Positions 20,101 through 25,286 of a stretch of 64,000 nucleotides of DNA are shown piece after piece; the stretch's first letter is position 1; every line of letters starts with the position of its first letter. The stretch spans positions 5,818,001 to 5,882,000 of the forward strand of contig JADJBV010000001.1 in NCBI GenBank assembly GCA_016703535.1, given 5' to 3'. The notes beneath the pieces are model-generated. The model saw only the letters and a list, made by a program, of their open reading frames with translations. It was not told where the DNA came from and ran no database searches. Source of the stretch: Deltaproteobacteria bacterium. Its GTDB lineage: Bacteria > Myxococcota > Kuafuiibacteriia > Kuafuiibacteriales > Kuafuiibacteriaceae. Position numbers and translations under genes: made by a program.

Positions 20101-21402
20101 CGCCAGGTTCGCCAAACGGCGAGCCGCCCGCACCGCCGCCGAGGCGCGCCCCAAGCCGGGCAACTCATCGACCAAACCTCGCAAGGCCACGACGTCGTCG
20201 GGCCGCAAGGCGATGGCCTCCTCGAGGAGTCGAGCCCGTTCGCTGGCCACCTTCACGCCGTGTTCGGCGGCGGTCCGATAGGCCAAGCCCGACGCTCGTC
20301 GCAGGCCCCGCTCCTTGAGCTGACGGGCCAATCGTTCGTAGAGGCTGGCCGCCTCGGGACGTCCTTCGCTGGCGGCGATCGCCGCCTTGGCCAAGGCGGG
20401 CGGTAAGGCCTCGGGGCTCCGGGCCAAGACGTCCTCCACCAGATCCAAGACCTCGGCGTGGAGGCGCGGCTCGGCGACGCCCAGGGCGAGCAGCCGATCA
20501 CGCACGATCTCCGGGCCCCCGGAGGCGTCGAGGCTGACCCGCAGGGCTTCGAAGGCGCCGATCGCGTCGCCCTCTTCGATCAAGGCCTCGGCCCGGGCCG
20601 CAACCCGTCCTGCATCTTCCCTGGCCAAGGCCCGGAGGAGCCGCTCCTCTTGGGCCAACAACTCGGCGGGGGTGGCCTCGGCCGGCACCTCTTCGGCGCT
20701 GACCGTGCCGACCACCAGCCGCAGGCGCCCGCTCGGCAAGAGCTCGAGCCGACGCAGAGGGGCCTCGTCATGGTGCGGGATCTTCCAGCCGGCCTGAGGC
20801 AACAAGGCCCACAACAAAACGTCGACCGGATCAAAAGCGAAAGAAGCCGGGCCGACCTTACGGAAGGACTGAGCGACCCGTTCCCCCAGCCGCAACAAGA
20901 GCGCCTTGACCGCCGCCGCCAAGTGTTCGGGTAGGGCCAGGGCCGAGATCCGCTGGGGACCAAAAGCCATGCTGGTCGCCACGTGGGCCCGCAGCTCCCG
21001 GGGCTCTCCGGGCGCCAAAAAAAGCTCGGCGATGGTGCTGGCGCCGTCGGGTCGCCCCAGCTCGGCCTCCAGCCAAAGCCGCGTGCCTTCCACCGCCAAC
21101 ACCAGATCGTGGATCGGGCTCTTCAGCTCGACCAAGGTCTGGCTCAAGGCCGCCGACAACGCGTCGAGTTCGAGGTCCAGGACCAGGCTGCGAAGTTTGG
21201 TGGAGCGGCGCTGGAACTCTTCGGCGCCGCCTTCCAGGTTGAGCGGGAACTCGACCTCGGCCAACTCCAGCTCGAGCACTCGGATGATCAGGCCCGGCGC
21301 CAAACTCCGATCCCGGAGGGTCACCAGGGCGGACCCCTCGACGAAACCGAGCGAGAGGCCGAGGGGGTTCGCCTCGGACGTCCCCCGTGGGTTCCCCGCC
21401 AT
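8110..21402 (-). CDS. Giant tetratricopeptide-repeat protein, 4430 residues
   Basis: One uninterrupted frame of 4430 codons. The frame stays open a further 307 codons upstream, but that part lies over the divergent kinase gene and reads as its antisense, so I take the ATG at 21402 (MAGNPRGTSEANPLG). Residues 1-200 are a non-TPR beta-rich domain (VEFPLNLEGGAEEFQRR). After that, nearly the whole protein is degenerate TPR-like helix pairs rich in Ala, Leu, Glu and Arg, with repeated AxxxYExAxxLxP-type units. The last 330 residues differ again; LRFHLARGLMLLQLG resembles the helix of M48 peptidases but lacks the HExxH histidines. No signal peptide or membrane helix is visible, so it is probably cytoplasmic. 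Large TPR proteins are known in myxobacteria, generally of unknown function. It heads an operon with a membrane TPR/zinc-ribbon protein and a PATAN protein. Confidence 0.85.
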   Translation of the reverse strand: MAGNPRGTSEANPLGLSLGFVEGSALVTLRDRSLAPGLIIRVLELELAEVEFPLNLEGGAEEFQRRSTKLRSLVLDLELDALSAALSQTLVELKSPIHDLVLAVEGTRLWLEAELGRPDGASTIAELFLAPGEPRELRAHVATSMAFGPQRISALALPEHLAAAVKALLLRLGERVAQSFRKVGPASFAFDPVDVLLWALLPQAGWKIPHHDEAPLRRLELLPSGRLRLVVGTVSAEEVPAEATPAELLAQEERLLRALAREDAGRVAARAEALIEEGDAIGAFEALRVSLDASGGPEIVRDRLLALGVAEPRLHAEVLDLVEDVLARSPEALPPALAKAAIAASEGRPEAASLYERLARQLKERGLRRASGLAYRTAAEHGVKVASERARLLEEAIALRPDDVVALRGLVDELPGLGRASAAVRAARRLANLAPDAETKVRAHVAAGELLRSALADPVQAKRELERALKLRPDDTRALESLAKAVTDQGDPKRAASIWERLIREAEARGQPERAAEWSVVLGNLWRPVDAEAALLRYRQAYELDPRRVEAYARYAELCRDAGRRPAAIECVERALPLLEGVAVPPAGALALRLVAGQLYAADPQRAPEAIAQYEAALALDPEQESALLSLDGLYRREALGARRAPILGRLARHAAQRGELDRAATLWQEHVATIGNAKGRLLDLVPEIEGLLAKDRGHRGLLEVLLEIGRRSGDPARVVAVVERRLLLDDPPMVKGELYAELGMALESSGRASDAARAYEEAVGLVPAQPVAITALTRLYRARGDTLRLAAVLERYARLLSQPAERADALTERAELLAAANRDPEALQAIRAAIELDAEPRRLALGTELALRNRDPGYAREILSRRLQLAPAEAHLPILLDLARVAEDAGDRDELISALVQAQRLADPASDTGRSLAARLATELAGAERLAELAELERRRGRVASLPPTERAERLLDAARLAARLGDEKAVAKDVEEGLGLLGGQRHELPLKLNGLQLLLEAADRRHDPAARAAILGRKASALTEPEEQERCYLEQAAAWLTAKRPEDALHGLMSATQKLPSSLLLHEQLGDLAELQGQTGLAARSLGRAAILGEERGQVERAWDLHARAAAAARRNQDEELAAHHDLRVVQLSPPGRKAPELLEAVERLLARARTRGDDQELYELLGRRAAVSERRPAAELLLEQAAVARERLHDDRRSLEALRRARELAPENTEVAGAVLVELERILGRLGLHAEQAAVLVEQADRATLPVDRSQLYYQAARVYAEALSDRGMALSRAQAAVRADPQNHAARQLRITLLREGGRKEALAEALTEEATYGGDAENAARLWLEAAEALVPRNQSQGANPRQLEQALVLARRAATAMPRSARPLEVALDYIRAGGRVEDELLVLSQILERDPDPSERLAHRLRRLELLELDRSDSLAAQAELEAALRQLETMDQPALDRAIASLPPSTVPALGLLDDPDPRQVLLNRQLDLTERDGDWNGHVRALLGKVALADEVDVRINLRLRAGAILEHELGDAAGAEREYLAALALQPEEPTAKQSLHRLYLGLDRFEDLAQNLGTPALAEIWRGFGEQEPRVRRRHLAEVLWPLLAAGSAERAEVQLALADLYSTDDLEPQQEVNLLEQVVAEAPPHQEVAALERLGVYYRENERFDRYAEVLKRRAEKIPLDAERARAVAELGEVLEWKLGDGVGAEREYRTALAIDPGCTEAQSRLAELLTSQDRYQDLGRDLGLLTLERTLATLLAQERQEARAVLAAEALATQLPAEERGHLWLQIADAASPELKRPALQRASAEPGPRRTEALDRYLELLEVTGERGELINVLRQRLDAETNRAQRVGLHVRLGVLVLDMRPAAGTPGREAIEEEAERELRRALELDPQEAEARRHLRGLYLEQGRYLELGRVLGKDDLEGLKIEAQAGGERGRAQTMIWALAELSEGPTRAQHLLELTAYLDEPAAPQPGQPKNAEGLFRAALVADPESVEARQGLRALLESEGRYDDIAEALGPDALRDTVAQLRPLDAAVGLLPAMVALARQLGVIGAPAEERASVLVEISALRLAQDQRAAAEQALREALALSPDHSLAKEELRELLVGQGRLTELAEIDEALVAITATKAAAQGQVDLQIEALAVLADRRTGPERADTLVLIAALERRRQELGQAQARLQQALVAAPEHALARGELENLLWDAGHYSDIVSALGVDAFVDRVAQVAEQEPARALSAVKESEAKLSGAARAELLEIAAAIPDPDRTEAEDRAQRRQALTQAIQIWDQLGHPEGQERARVSLLALLREDASAPAILAALEDTLAHARGPELKARLALEQATLLALSDQKDQARALIEPLVRAQVAPAPERWGAARMLVEDLLGDDAYQLSPPDLALKAEALEVLTTLPQPPSALGPAGEDPRGPWYLALAAVREAQGDDPRAVAEALEAALRLAKDREAELPIRRRLQNLFEELGEWAPAENHASVIAEAEPAPQLWVAVAELRTWLDDRDGAKEALDRALELDPGSRPAHESLLRLAEQAAESQSVITRLEAWAEADRSGNERERADRLLRAASLAAEGQDPERAALLAERAVSLMPRGDPGTEGVATAASRILEPLGKREALVAIWTRVLGEVPPAAQADLRLRLADLLAGLERYAEANTVVEQGIHRDTPADDPLLLRLLADNQKLDPEVGVRRLLALADRLGTGPAARRLRSIAAERAEQLGEAQLARTAWSSVIAEVGGGAQTRQARSALIRLARELDDRPALFEVLVDAAEDAEDPADRAALYLEAAELADHSLQDPDRATALLRRVAIANPTDLSLEERLVNLLERHQRWLELEEVLATRTERTSGGERSAALLMRARLRERHLRDPEGAAQLLAQAFAAARLGSTGVAAVQALLQAQHPEAAEALAQDVLTVEGLDSGQRQAVLLARADALEMLGRVDEAAEILAEIDRGPPRGIFERRIELLARHHRSAELAATLEAAAERAEPAEGLRLRLAAARIWLEAGAKPERAELNLEKVLRGIEQALEAESSPFGLGPATADGIGAEVPLIDLAELAGALPNPGLRVAALRLQAQFLAGGPTQWRALLALAQAERAAGDLDAAELTLRGAVEALRSASDASITDRVEGERALAALLAARGDQEGAIVAGQEALALLTHDGHGALKAQVASELAAVLVAVGRDQEALPLLLEARSLDPQVVSEDRLQPLIEAGGPTDAQAELWERRAAQTHEERERAQLYRRAAQTWQALARWDRSLSASLLAYEAEPANKEQAEALGNMLYEAERWEDLVRLFERRLEQEDLTDHERAGLAAGQARILALHLMQPAEALQRALEARDLAPVSLEILRDVADYATAVGQEEQRQDAWSRISSLSPSLQVRNRALIERAAGHEKSGELLAAVKCLEEAIDLTLDAQEVPRGLTERALELHRRRGDHAAEARLLVKVASASQGREAAALYSRAAHVRLNQLQDRRGATAAFGAAALESPFDVGVRRALIDLSVSLGDLGHAKQHARAAVEAADHYGEPRARIAYLIEQAHFHAMIGELDPELEIWGELLGAPDGLAQSLLDELVSRARAGLPAERVEQLLAGRIAEMPAGQTRGRYRLARARVLEEALSRQWDAQTERELVVREDRISSEPGIAELNGLTPGAPSGGATGDDHYRLLRSMLDRSGRWEELADLEERRAAQLDNPLQRSNSLLQVARFYGESQKGETERVRDALLRALEAYPDNVEALSRLARLEVGSEAWSRAAPVFDRLEALLGPAWPTPEFELLGAEVAKRVGRPQQAVARLLSARERDPGSLAVKWALAQAEGVPPAVAAAWLEEHSKGLDPVLDRSRLVQATLTRSRLAAAGGQADLAIGWLESLENVAPGDAEVRALRLGILESEGRSRPLLSALGQEVARGEGAATPEILEHALDVALESDAVEEAARLATHLTELLHPEDPRWRRLLPVLWHGRSGPPLLRAVDVLGGPQQLGELSEEQRARLVAHYFEAGRNNEAAELLVALLPNAEVSSLPRARARGGLSGFERVVARAFSLPAALTAPESRAGVRRWLGRLAELEGPSRALVRLFEGLATAWPEDWSLQAQLAQLHRRLGISSGSAAGVHRRLLSERGLELETLRGLAQVLPPAERDGAAAVLSFLESGRSYGAPATPAAGTGEEILGRVLHESVQTPLAEVLALTALPIAGALPPRTEHSLLRTAAEDPRLDDLLEPLRSLLQLPFAALIDPTRGAVVGLEAGPTPVLLIGERLLEEADGAELRFHLARGLMLLQLGALTIERLPATELTAWLQAVVDPQLEAGLPGQGPEVVPRIRDLLGPGGADSLGAMLPGLGPIGDRELGPWVRGALLTANRFGALYARDLTAAIRGLERLDPRLGWTRGSLLRPEVALPARLSAVQRWSPLSDLVAFFLSSDYTSLLATLAQDVRARDRF
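12720..12733. repeat. GCAAG-N4-CTTGC palindrome, spacer AGGG
   Basis: Perfect arms in the giant TPR gene (minus-strand peptide VQALLQ). Confidence 0.6.
13497..13510. repeat. GCAAG-N4-CTTGC palindrome, spacer TCAG
   Basis: Perfect arms in the giant TPR gene, extended by GC on the left and GC on the right (minus-strand peptide AQADLR). Confidence 0.6.
14883..14896. repeat. GCAAG-N4-CTTGC palindrome, spacer CGGG
   Basis: Perfect arms in the giant TPR gene, 110 bp from the next copy (minus-strand peptide AQARLQ). Confidence 0.6.
15006..15019. repeat. GCAAG-N4-CTTGC palindrome, spacer TCAA
   Basis: Perfect arms in the giant TPR gene (minus-strand peptide GQVDLQ). Confidence 0.6.
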
Positions 21403-21492
21403 TGTCGGCTGTTTCACACGCCCCGATCTTGGCCGCAAGGGAGGCCCTGTCATCGGCCGCGGGTTCGGACGTATCCTCCCAGGTGACCCCCG

Positions 21493-23367
21493 ATGGAAGA
21501 CACCCTGGACCCGCTCCTTGGCCGGTTGGTCGCCGGAAAACTCGAGATCCTGCGGCTCCTCGGGGCGGGGGCGATGGGCCGGGTCTACCACGCCCACCAT
21601 GTGGGTCTGGACAAGCCAGTGGCGATCAAAGTGCTGCTCAATCCGGGCGGTTCGACCGACGCACAGGCCCTCCGCTTTCAGGCCGAAGCCCGGGCCGCCA
21701 GCCGCCTGGATCACCCCAACAGCGTCCAGATCTTGGACTTCGGCCAAGACCGGGACGGCCTGCTCTACATCGCCATGGAGTACCTGGAGGGCGTCGACCT
21801 CCAGGACGTCTTGAAGGGCCACGACCGCCTGCCCTCGGCCCGGGTGGCCTTCATCATGAGCCAGGTCTTCGCGGCCTTGGGCGCGGCCCACCAAAAGGGC
21901 GTGGTGCACCGGGACATGAAGCCGGGCAACGTGATGTTGATCGAGAAGGTCGGCGACGAAGGCCGCATCCAAGACTTCGTGAAGGTCTGCGACTTTGGTC
22001 TGGCGAAGATCTTGGACGGCGAAGGTGATCACCCGCCGCTGACGCGACAGGGCGCGATCTTCGGGACCCCCGCGTACATGTCGCCCGAACAGGCCCGGGG
22101 TGCGCCGCTGGACGGGCGCAGCGACATCTACGCCTGCGGCGTGATCATGTTCAAGATGTTGTCGGGACGGACGCCCTTCCGCGCCGAGTCCCCGACCGGC
22201 GTCTTGATGCAGCACCTCCAAGATCCGCCGCCGCCGCTGCGCCCTTTGGCCATGGAACTCGACCCTCGGCTCGAGCTGATCGTGAAGCGATGTTTGGAAA
22301 AAGATCCCAACGATCGCTTCCAAGACGCGCGAGAGGTGCGGGACGCGCTGCGCGAGATCTTGCGGGCTCAGGGGCTGGATCTGCCTTCGGTCACTGGGGT
22401 CGGATCGGCGGTCTCGGCCCCGGTCGGACCCGCGTCCTGGGGCCCGCCGCCGGTCCGGGGCTCAACCGTCACCAAAACTGAGTCGATGCGGCCGCCGGCG
22501 TCCGTGCCCCCCGAAGAAGCGGCCACCGCCCTGGCGATGCCCAAACCTCGGATCGGCTCCCACGTGGCCACGATGGCGGCGGAGACCATGCCACCGCCGA
22601 CCCGGCAACTCCCGCCCGTGTCGGCGCCCGAAGCTCCGGCCCCTCCCTCCAACGCGGTCGCCGCGATCCCGGGCCTGATCGCGCTGTTGGCCTTGGTCGG
22701 CTTGATCGCCTTTTTGGCCCTGCGAGCCCCGGCCCCACCGGCCGCGGCCGTGAGCGACGCCGCCGTCCTCCTGAACTCTGCGCCCCCACCTCCCCCACCG
22801 GCCGCCGTCCCCGTGAGCGGCACCGCCGATGCCTCGGTCGAGGCGAACCCGGCCGAACCCACTTCGGCGATCGAAGAAGACCAGCCCCCAAACCCGCCCC
22901 AGCGGCGAAAACCAAGACCCGAACCCGTCCGCCCGCCGCCGACTCCGGTGGCGGCCGTGCCGCCTGCGCCTGCCGTCCTGTCTCCGGCGCCGGCGCCGCC
23001 TCCGCCGGCGGTGATCGTCGCGCCCGATCCGCCCCGGACCCCTGGCCCCTTGGCGGTCGTACTGGAAGGTGTGACGGTCAGCGGCGGGGTCAGCAAACGC
23101 CGCTCCGAGGACGGCCTGGCCCGGGGCATGGATGGGGCCCGGCGTTGTGTCGAGGCCGCCGCGCCCAAGGACGGCCCGCGGCGAGGAAAAATCGAGATCG
23201 GGGCGGGGGTCGACGAACGAGGGCGGCTGCGGAGCTTGAGCGCGGTCGGGGATTTGGCTATCCAGGCCTGCCTGGTCGATGCTTTTGGGATGGTGAAGTT
23301 GCCGGTCCCGGACACGGGCGCGGGACGAGTCACCTTCGTGTTGAGTTATCGACCCCAGGGAGAGTGA
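21493..23367 (+). CDS. Transmembrane Ser/Thr protein kinase with AgmX/PglI-like C-terminal domain
   Basis: A 624-residue PknB-type kinase. The glycine loop is GAGAMG (residues 24-29) and the ATP lysine is K46 in VAIK. The catalytic loop is HRDMKPGNV (from 139), DFG is at 167-169, and the activation segment ends at SPEQ (197-200), so it looks active. A Pro/Ala-rich linker leads to one transmembrane helix (about 391-410), a second Pro-rich stretch outside, and a C-terminal domain (about 540-624) with two Cys and the KIEIGAGVDERGRL / VTFVLSY pattern of the AgmX/PglI family tied to gliding motility and TonB-like proteins. It is divergent from the giant TPR gene across 90 bp. TATCCT at 21472-21477 is a possible -10. 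Its stop overlaps the next start (TGATG), coupling it to the cytochrome cluster. Kinase activity is inferred from motifs; the target is unknown. Confidence 0.92.
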   Translation: MEDTLDPLLGRLVAGKLEILRLLGAGAMGRVYHAHHVGLDKPVAIKVLLNPGGSTDAQALRFQAEARAASRLDHPNSVQILDFGQDRDGLLYIAMEYLEGVDLQDVLKGHDRLPSARVAFIMSQVFAALGAAHQKGVVHRDMKPGNVMLIEKVGDEGRIQDFVKVCDFGLAKILDGEGDHPPLTRQGAIFGTPAYMSPEQARGAPLDGRSDIYACGVIMFKMLSGRTPFRAESPTGVLMQHLQDPPPPLRPLAMELDPRLELIVKRCLEKDPNDRFQDAREVRDALREILRAQGLDLPSVTGVGSAVSAPVGPASWGPPPVRGSTVTKTESMRPPASVPPEEAATALAMPKPRIGSHVATMAAETMPPPTRQLPPVSAPEAPAPPSNAVAAIPGLIALLALVGLIAFLALRAPAPPAAAVSDAAVLLNSAPPPPPPAAVPVSGTADASVEANPAEPTSAIEEDQPPNPPQRRKPRPEPVRPPPTPVAAVPPAPAVLSPAPAPPPPAVIVAPDPPRTPGPLAVVLEGVTVSGGVSKRRSEDGLARGMDGARRCVEAAAPKDGPRRGKIEIGAGVDERGRLRSLSAVGDLAIQACLVDAFGMVKLPVPDTGAGRVTFVLSYRPQGE

Positions 23368-24446
23368 TGACGATGCAAGTCAACTTGCACTTTTGGTCGG
23401 CCGGCGCCGGGCTCCTGGTCTTGGGCTGGGGCTTGGGGCTGAGCGGCTGCTTGGAGGCCGATCCCGACGACGTCGTCGACCTGAACAGCCGCTTTGGAGA
23501 TCCCTCCCTCCCCAACGGCGACGCCGCGCCCCACATCGAAAGCGCCGAGGCCCTGGCCGATGATCCGAGTTTGGCGCAGAAGCTGGACCTGTTCCCGGGC
23601 CGGGTCCATTACCTGCGGGGCTTCGCCGAGGGCCGACCGATCCGCTACTGGAACGTCGAGGGCCCCAACGCCGACTTCATCGCACCGATGTACTCGATCA
23701 TCGGTCCCAACGGCCAACAGCTCGGCAAGCGCGTCATCGACGTGATCCCCGGCGACAACGGCTACACCCCTTGGTGGCGGGAGACGCTGGTACGCACCAC
23801 GCCGGCCTTCGACGCCTTGGAGCCGGCGGCCCGGCCTCGGATCTGGTCTCGGGACGCCGTCGACGCCGGCATTGAACTTGGATACCTCCAGCCCGCCGAG
23901 CCGACCACCGAGATCTACGATTGCCAGGTCCTGAAGTTGGGCACCCGGATCCAGGTCGACGACGATCCGAACGAAACCGTGGGCACCGACTGGGTTTGGT
24001 ACCGGAACCGGCGGGTGGAGTGGGCCTGCTTTGCGGGCGCGGTCGACGTGCCGACCGATCGCCGGCAGATGCCGATCTTCCCGGTGCACGTGTTGCAGCG
24101 GATCGACGAACCCCTGCCGATCTACGAGCTGGCGATCGGCGCCGATCTGGATGGGGACGGCGAGCTGGTGAACTCCAACAACATCTTCGGCAGCAACGTC
24201 GGCGGGCCACGGTATTCGCCGTTTTGGTACGTGGCTTTGGTGCGCACCGAGGCCAACTACCTCTCGATCGAGAGTTCCTCGACCGCGGTCGGTTTGTCGG
24301 CCGAAGATCAGTTCCTGCGCTTGGACGCCGACGCTCCCGAAGATCTGGAGAAGGCGACCATCATCTCTTCCCAGGTCAAGTCGATCCGCGGCTTCCCCGA
24401 GCAGTGGGTCAACTGTCCCATCCAAGTGACCCGAGGCGAGCTGTGA
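23367..24446 (+). CDS. Lipoprotein of unknown function heading the cytochrome/porin cluster
   Basis: A 359-residue protein. The ATG overlaps the kinase stop by one base, and a second ATG lies two codons on. The leader ends in the lipobox LSGC. The mature part is beta-rich and seems to contain a duplicated module. One copy has IAPMYSIIGPNGQQLG, then VIPGDNGYTPWWRETLVRT. The other has IYELAIGADLDGDGELV, then GPRYSPFWYVALVRTEAN. Both share a hydrophobic strand followed by aromatic (Y)xPxW / YSPFW. Three Cys remain in the mature chain (IYDCQV, WACFAG, VNCPIQ). I do not recognise the family. Its genes downstream encode heme-motif proteins, so a periplasmic or outer-membrane partner in electron transfer is inferred from context only. 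Confidence 0.7.
   Translation: MTMQVNLHFWSAGAGLLVLGWGLGLSGCLEADPDDVVDLNSRFGDPSLPNGDAAPHIESAEALADDPSLAQKLDLFPGRVHYLRGFAEGRPIRYWNVEGPNADFIAPMYSIIGPNGQQLGKRVIDVIPGDNGYTPWWRETLVRTTPAFDALEPAARPRIWSRDAVDAGIELGYLQPAEPTTEIYDCQVLKLGTRIQVDDDPNETVGTDWVWYRNRRVEWACFAGAVDVPTDRRQMPIFPVHVLQRIDEPLPIYELAIGADLDGDGELVNSNNIFGSNVGGPRYSPFWYVALVRTEANYLSIESSSTAVGLSAEDQFLRLDADAPEDLEKATIISSQVKSIRGFPEQWVNCPIQVTRGEL
23375..23388. repeat. GCAAG-N4-CTTGC palindrome, spacer TCAA
   Basis: Perfect arms, extendable to TGCAAG/CTTGCA, at codons 4-8 of the lipoprotein gene (MQVNLH). This places a potential hairpin right at the translation start. Confidence 0.6.
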
Positions 24447-24904
24447 AGTTGTACCTGTGGCTGTTGCCGTTGTTGGCCGGTTGCCTCGACGCCATCGACC
24501 CGCTGGATCCGGCGGTGGGTGGCGCCTTGGCCGATCGTTGCTCCGATCAAGACGGCGATCCCGACACTGAGGTTTCTTTTCGCGGCGATCTGCAACCCAT
24601 CTTGCGGAAGGACCAAGGGCGGGCCGTGGGGTGCAACTGTCACCAACCCAATCAGCCCGATCCGATCGGCTTCGAACAGGCCGGCTTGGATCTCTCCAGC
24701 TACGCGGGCCTCTTGGCGGGCGGCAACAACAGCCAAGGCACGGCGATCGTCCCGGGTGCCCCTTGCGAAAGCATCCTCTACCAGAAGATCAGCGCTGGTC
24801 CGCCTTTTGGCTCCCGGATGCCCTTCAACGGTCCGCCGTTTCTGGACGCGGCCACCCGGCAGTTGTTCGCCGATTGGATCGCGGAGGGCGCCCGTGACAA
24901 CTGA
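24443..24904 (+). CDS. PSCyt1-like lipoprotein with atypical CxCH motif
   Basis: A 153-residue protein with a GTG start overlapping the previous stop by 4 bp (GTGA). The leader and lipobox are LLPLLAGC. The mature part follows the planctomycete-type cytochrome c (PSCyt1) pattern: SFRGDLQPILRKD, then GCNCHQP, then GLDLSSYAGLLAGG, then VPGAPCESILYQKI, then SRMPFNGPPF, then a LFADWIAEGA end. The heme site reads C-N-C-H, one residue shorter than the usual CxxCH, so covalent heme may be attached through one Cys only or the site may have been altered. A Met in the RMP motif is the expected distal ligand. Confidence 0.78.
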   Translation: MKLYLWLLPLLAGCLDAIDPLDPAVGGALADRCSDQDGDPDTEVSFRGDLQPILRKDQGRAVGCNCHQPNQPDPIGFEQAGLDLSSYAGLLAGGNNSQGTAIVPGAPCESILYQKISAGPPFGSRMPFNGPPFLDAATRQLFADWIAEGARDN

Positions 24905-25286
24905 ACGACGCACCTTCACCGGCTTGGGCCTGCTCTTGTTTTTGGGCTTGGCCTGCACCACCGGGCGTTCGGGCCTGCGGGGCGGTTTGTCCGCAGAGGT
25001 GGTCAAGACCTTGCCCGCCGAGGTGGCCCAGGCCTACGACCTGTTCGCGATCCGCTGCTCCCGTTGCCACACCTTGTCCCGGCCCCTGAGCGCCGGCATC
25101 GACGACTTCGAGCACTGGGAACACTACGTGGGTCGGATGCGCAAGATGCCCGGCTCCGGCATCTCTCCCGCCGACGGCGAAAAGATCTTGGTGTTCCTCA
25201 AGTACTACACCGAACACCAAAAAGATCTCCCGGCAGGCCCTGGCGGTGAACAGACCAGCACCAGCTCGACCGGAGGTGCGCGATGA
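24894..25286 (+). CDS. Cytochrome c lipoprotein (CxxCH)
   Basis: A 130-residue protein from the GTG at 24894, overlapping the previous gene by 11 bp. The leader is hydrophobic with lipobox LGLAC. A canonical heme-attachment motif, CSRCH, lies in AIRCSRCHTLSRPLSAG. The later Met residues (RMRKMPGSGIS) could be the sixth ligand, and the helix ILVFLKYYTEHQKD closes the fold. It looks like a monoheme class I cytochrome anchored to a membrane by lipid. Its last four bases overlap the beta-barrel gene start. Together with the preceding gene it gives two small heme-type lipoproteins next to an outer-membrane barrel. Confidence 0.85.
   Translation: MTTERRTFTGLGLLLFLGLACTTGRSGLRGGLSAEVVKTLPAEVAQAYDLFAIRCSRCHTLSRPLSAGIDDFEHWEHYVGRMRKMPGSGISPADGEKILVFLKYYTEHQKDLPAGPGGEQTSTSSTGGAR

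Noticed and set aside
21403..22323. Longer version of the giant TPR gene starting at 22323
   Set aside because: The extra 307 codons lie over the kinase gene in antisense and have no TPR or other domain. The ATG at 21402 starts the recognisable protein.
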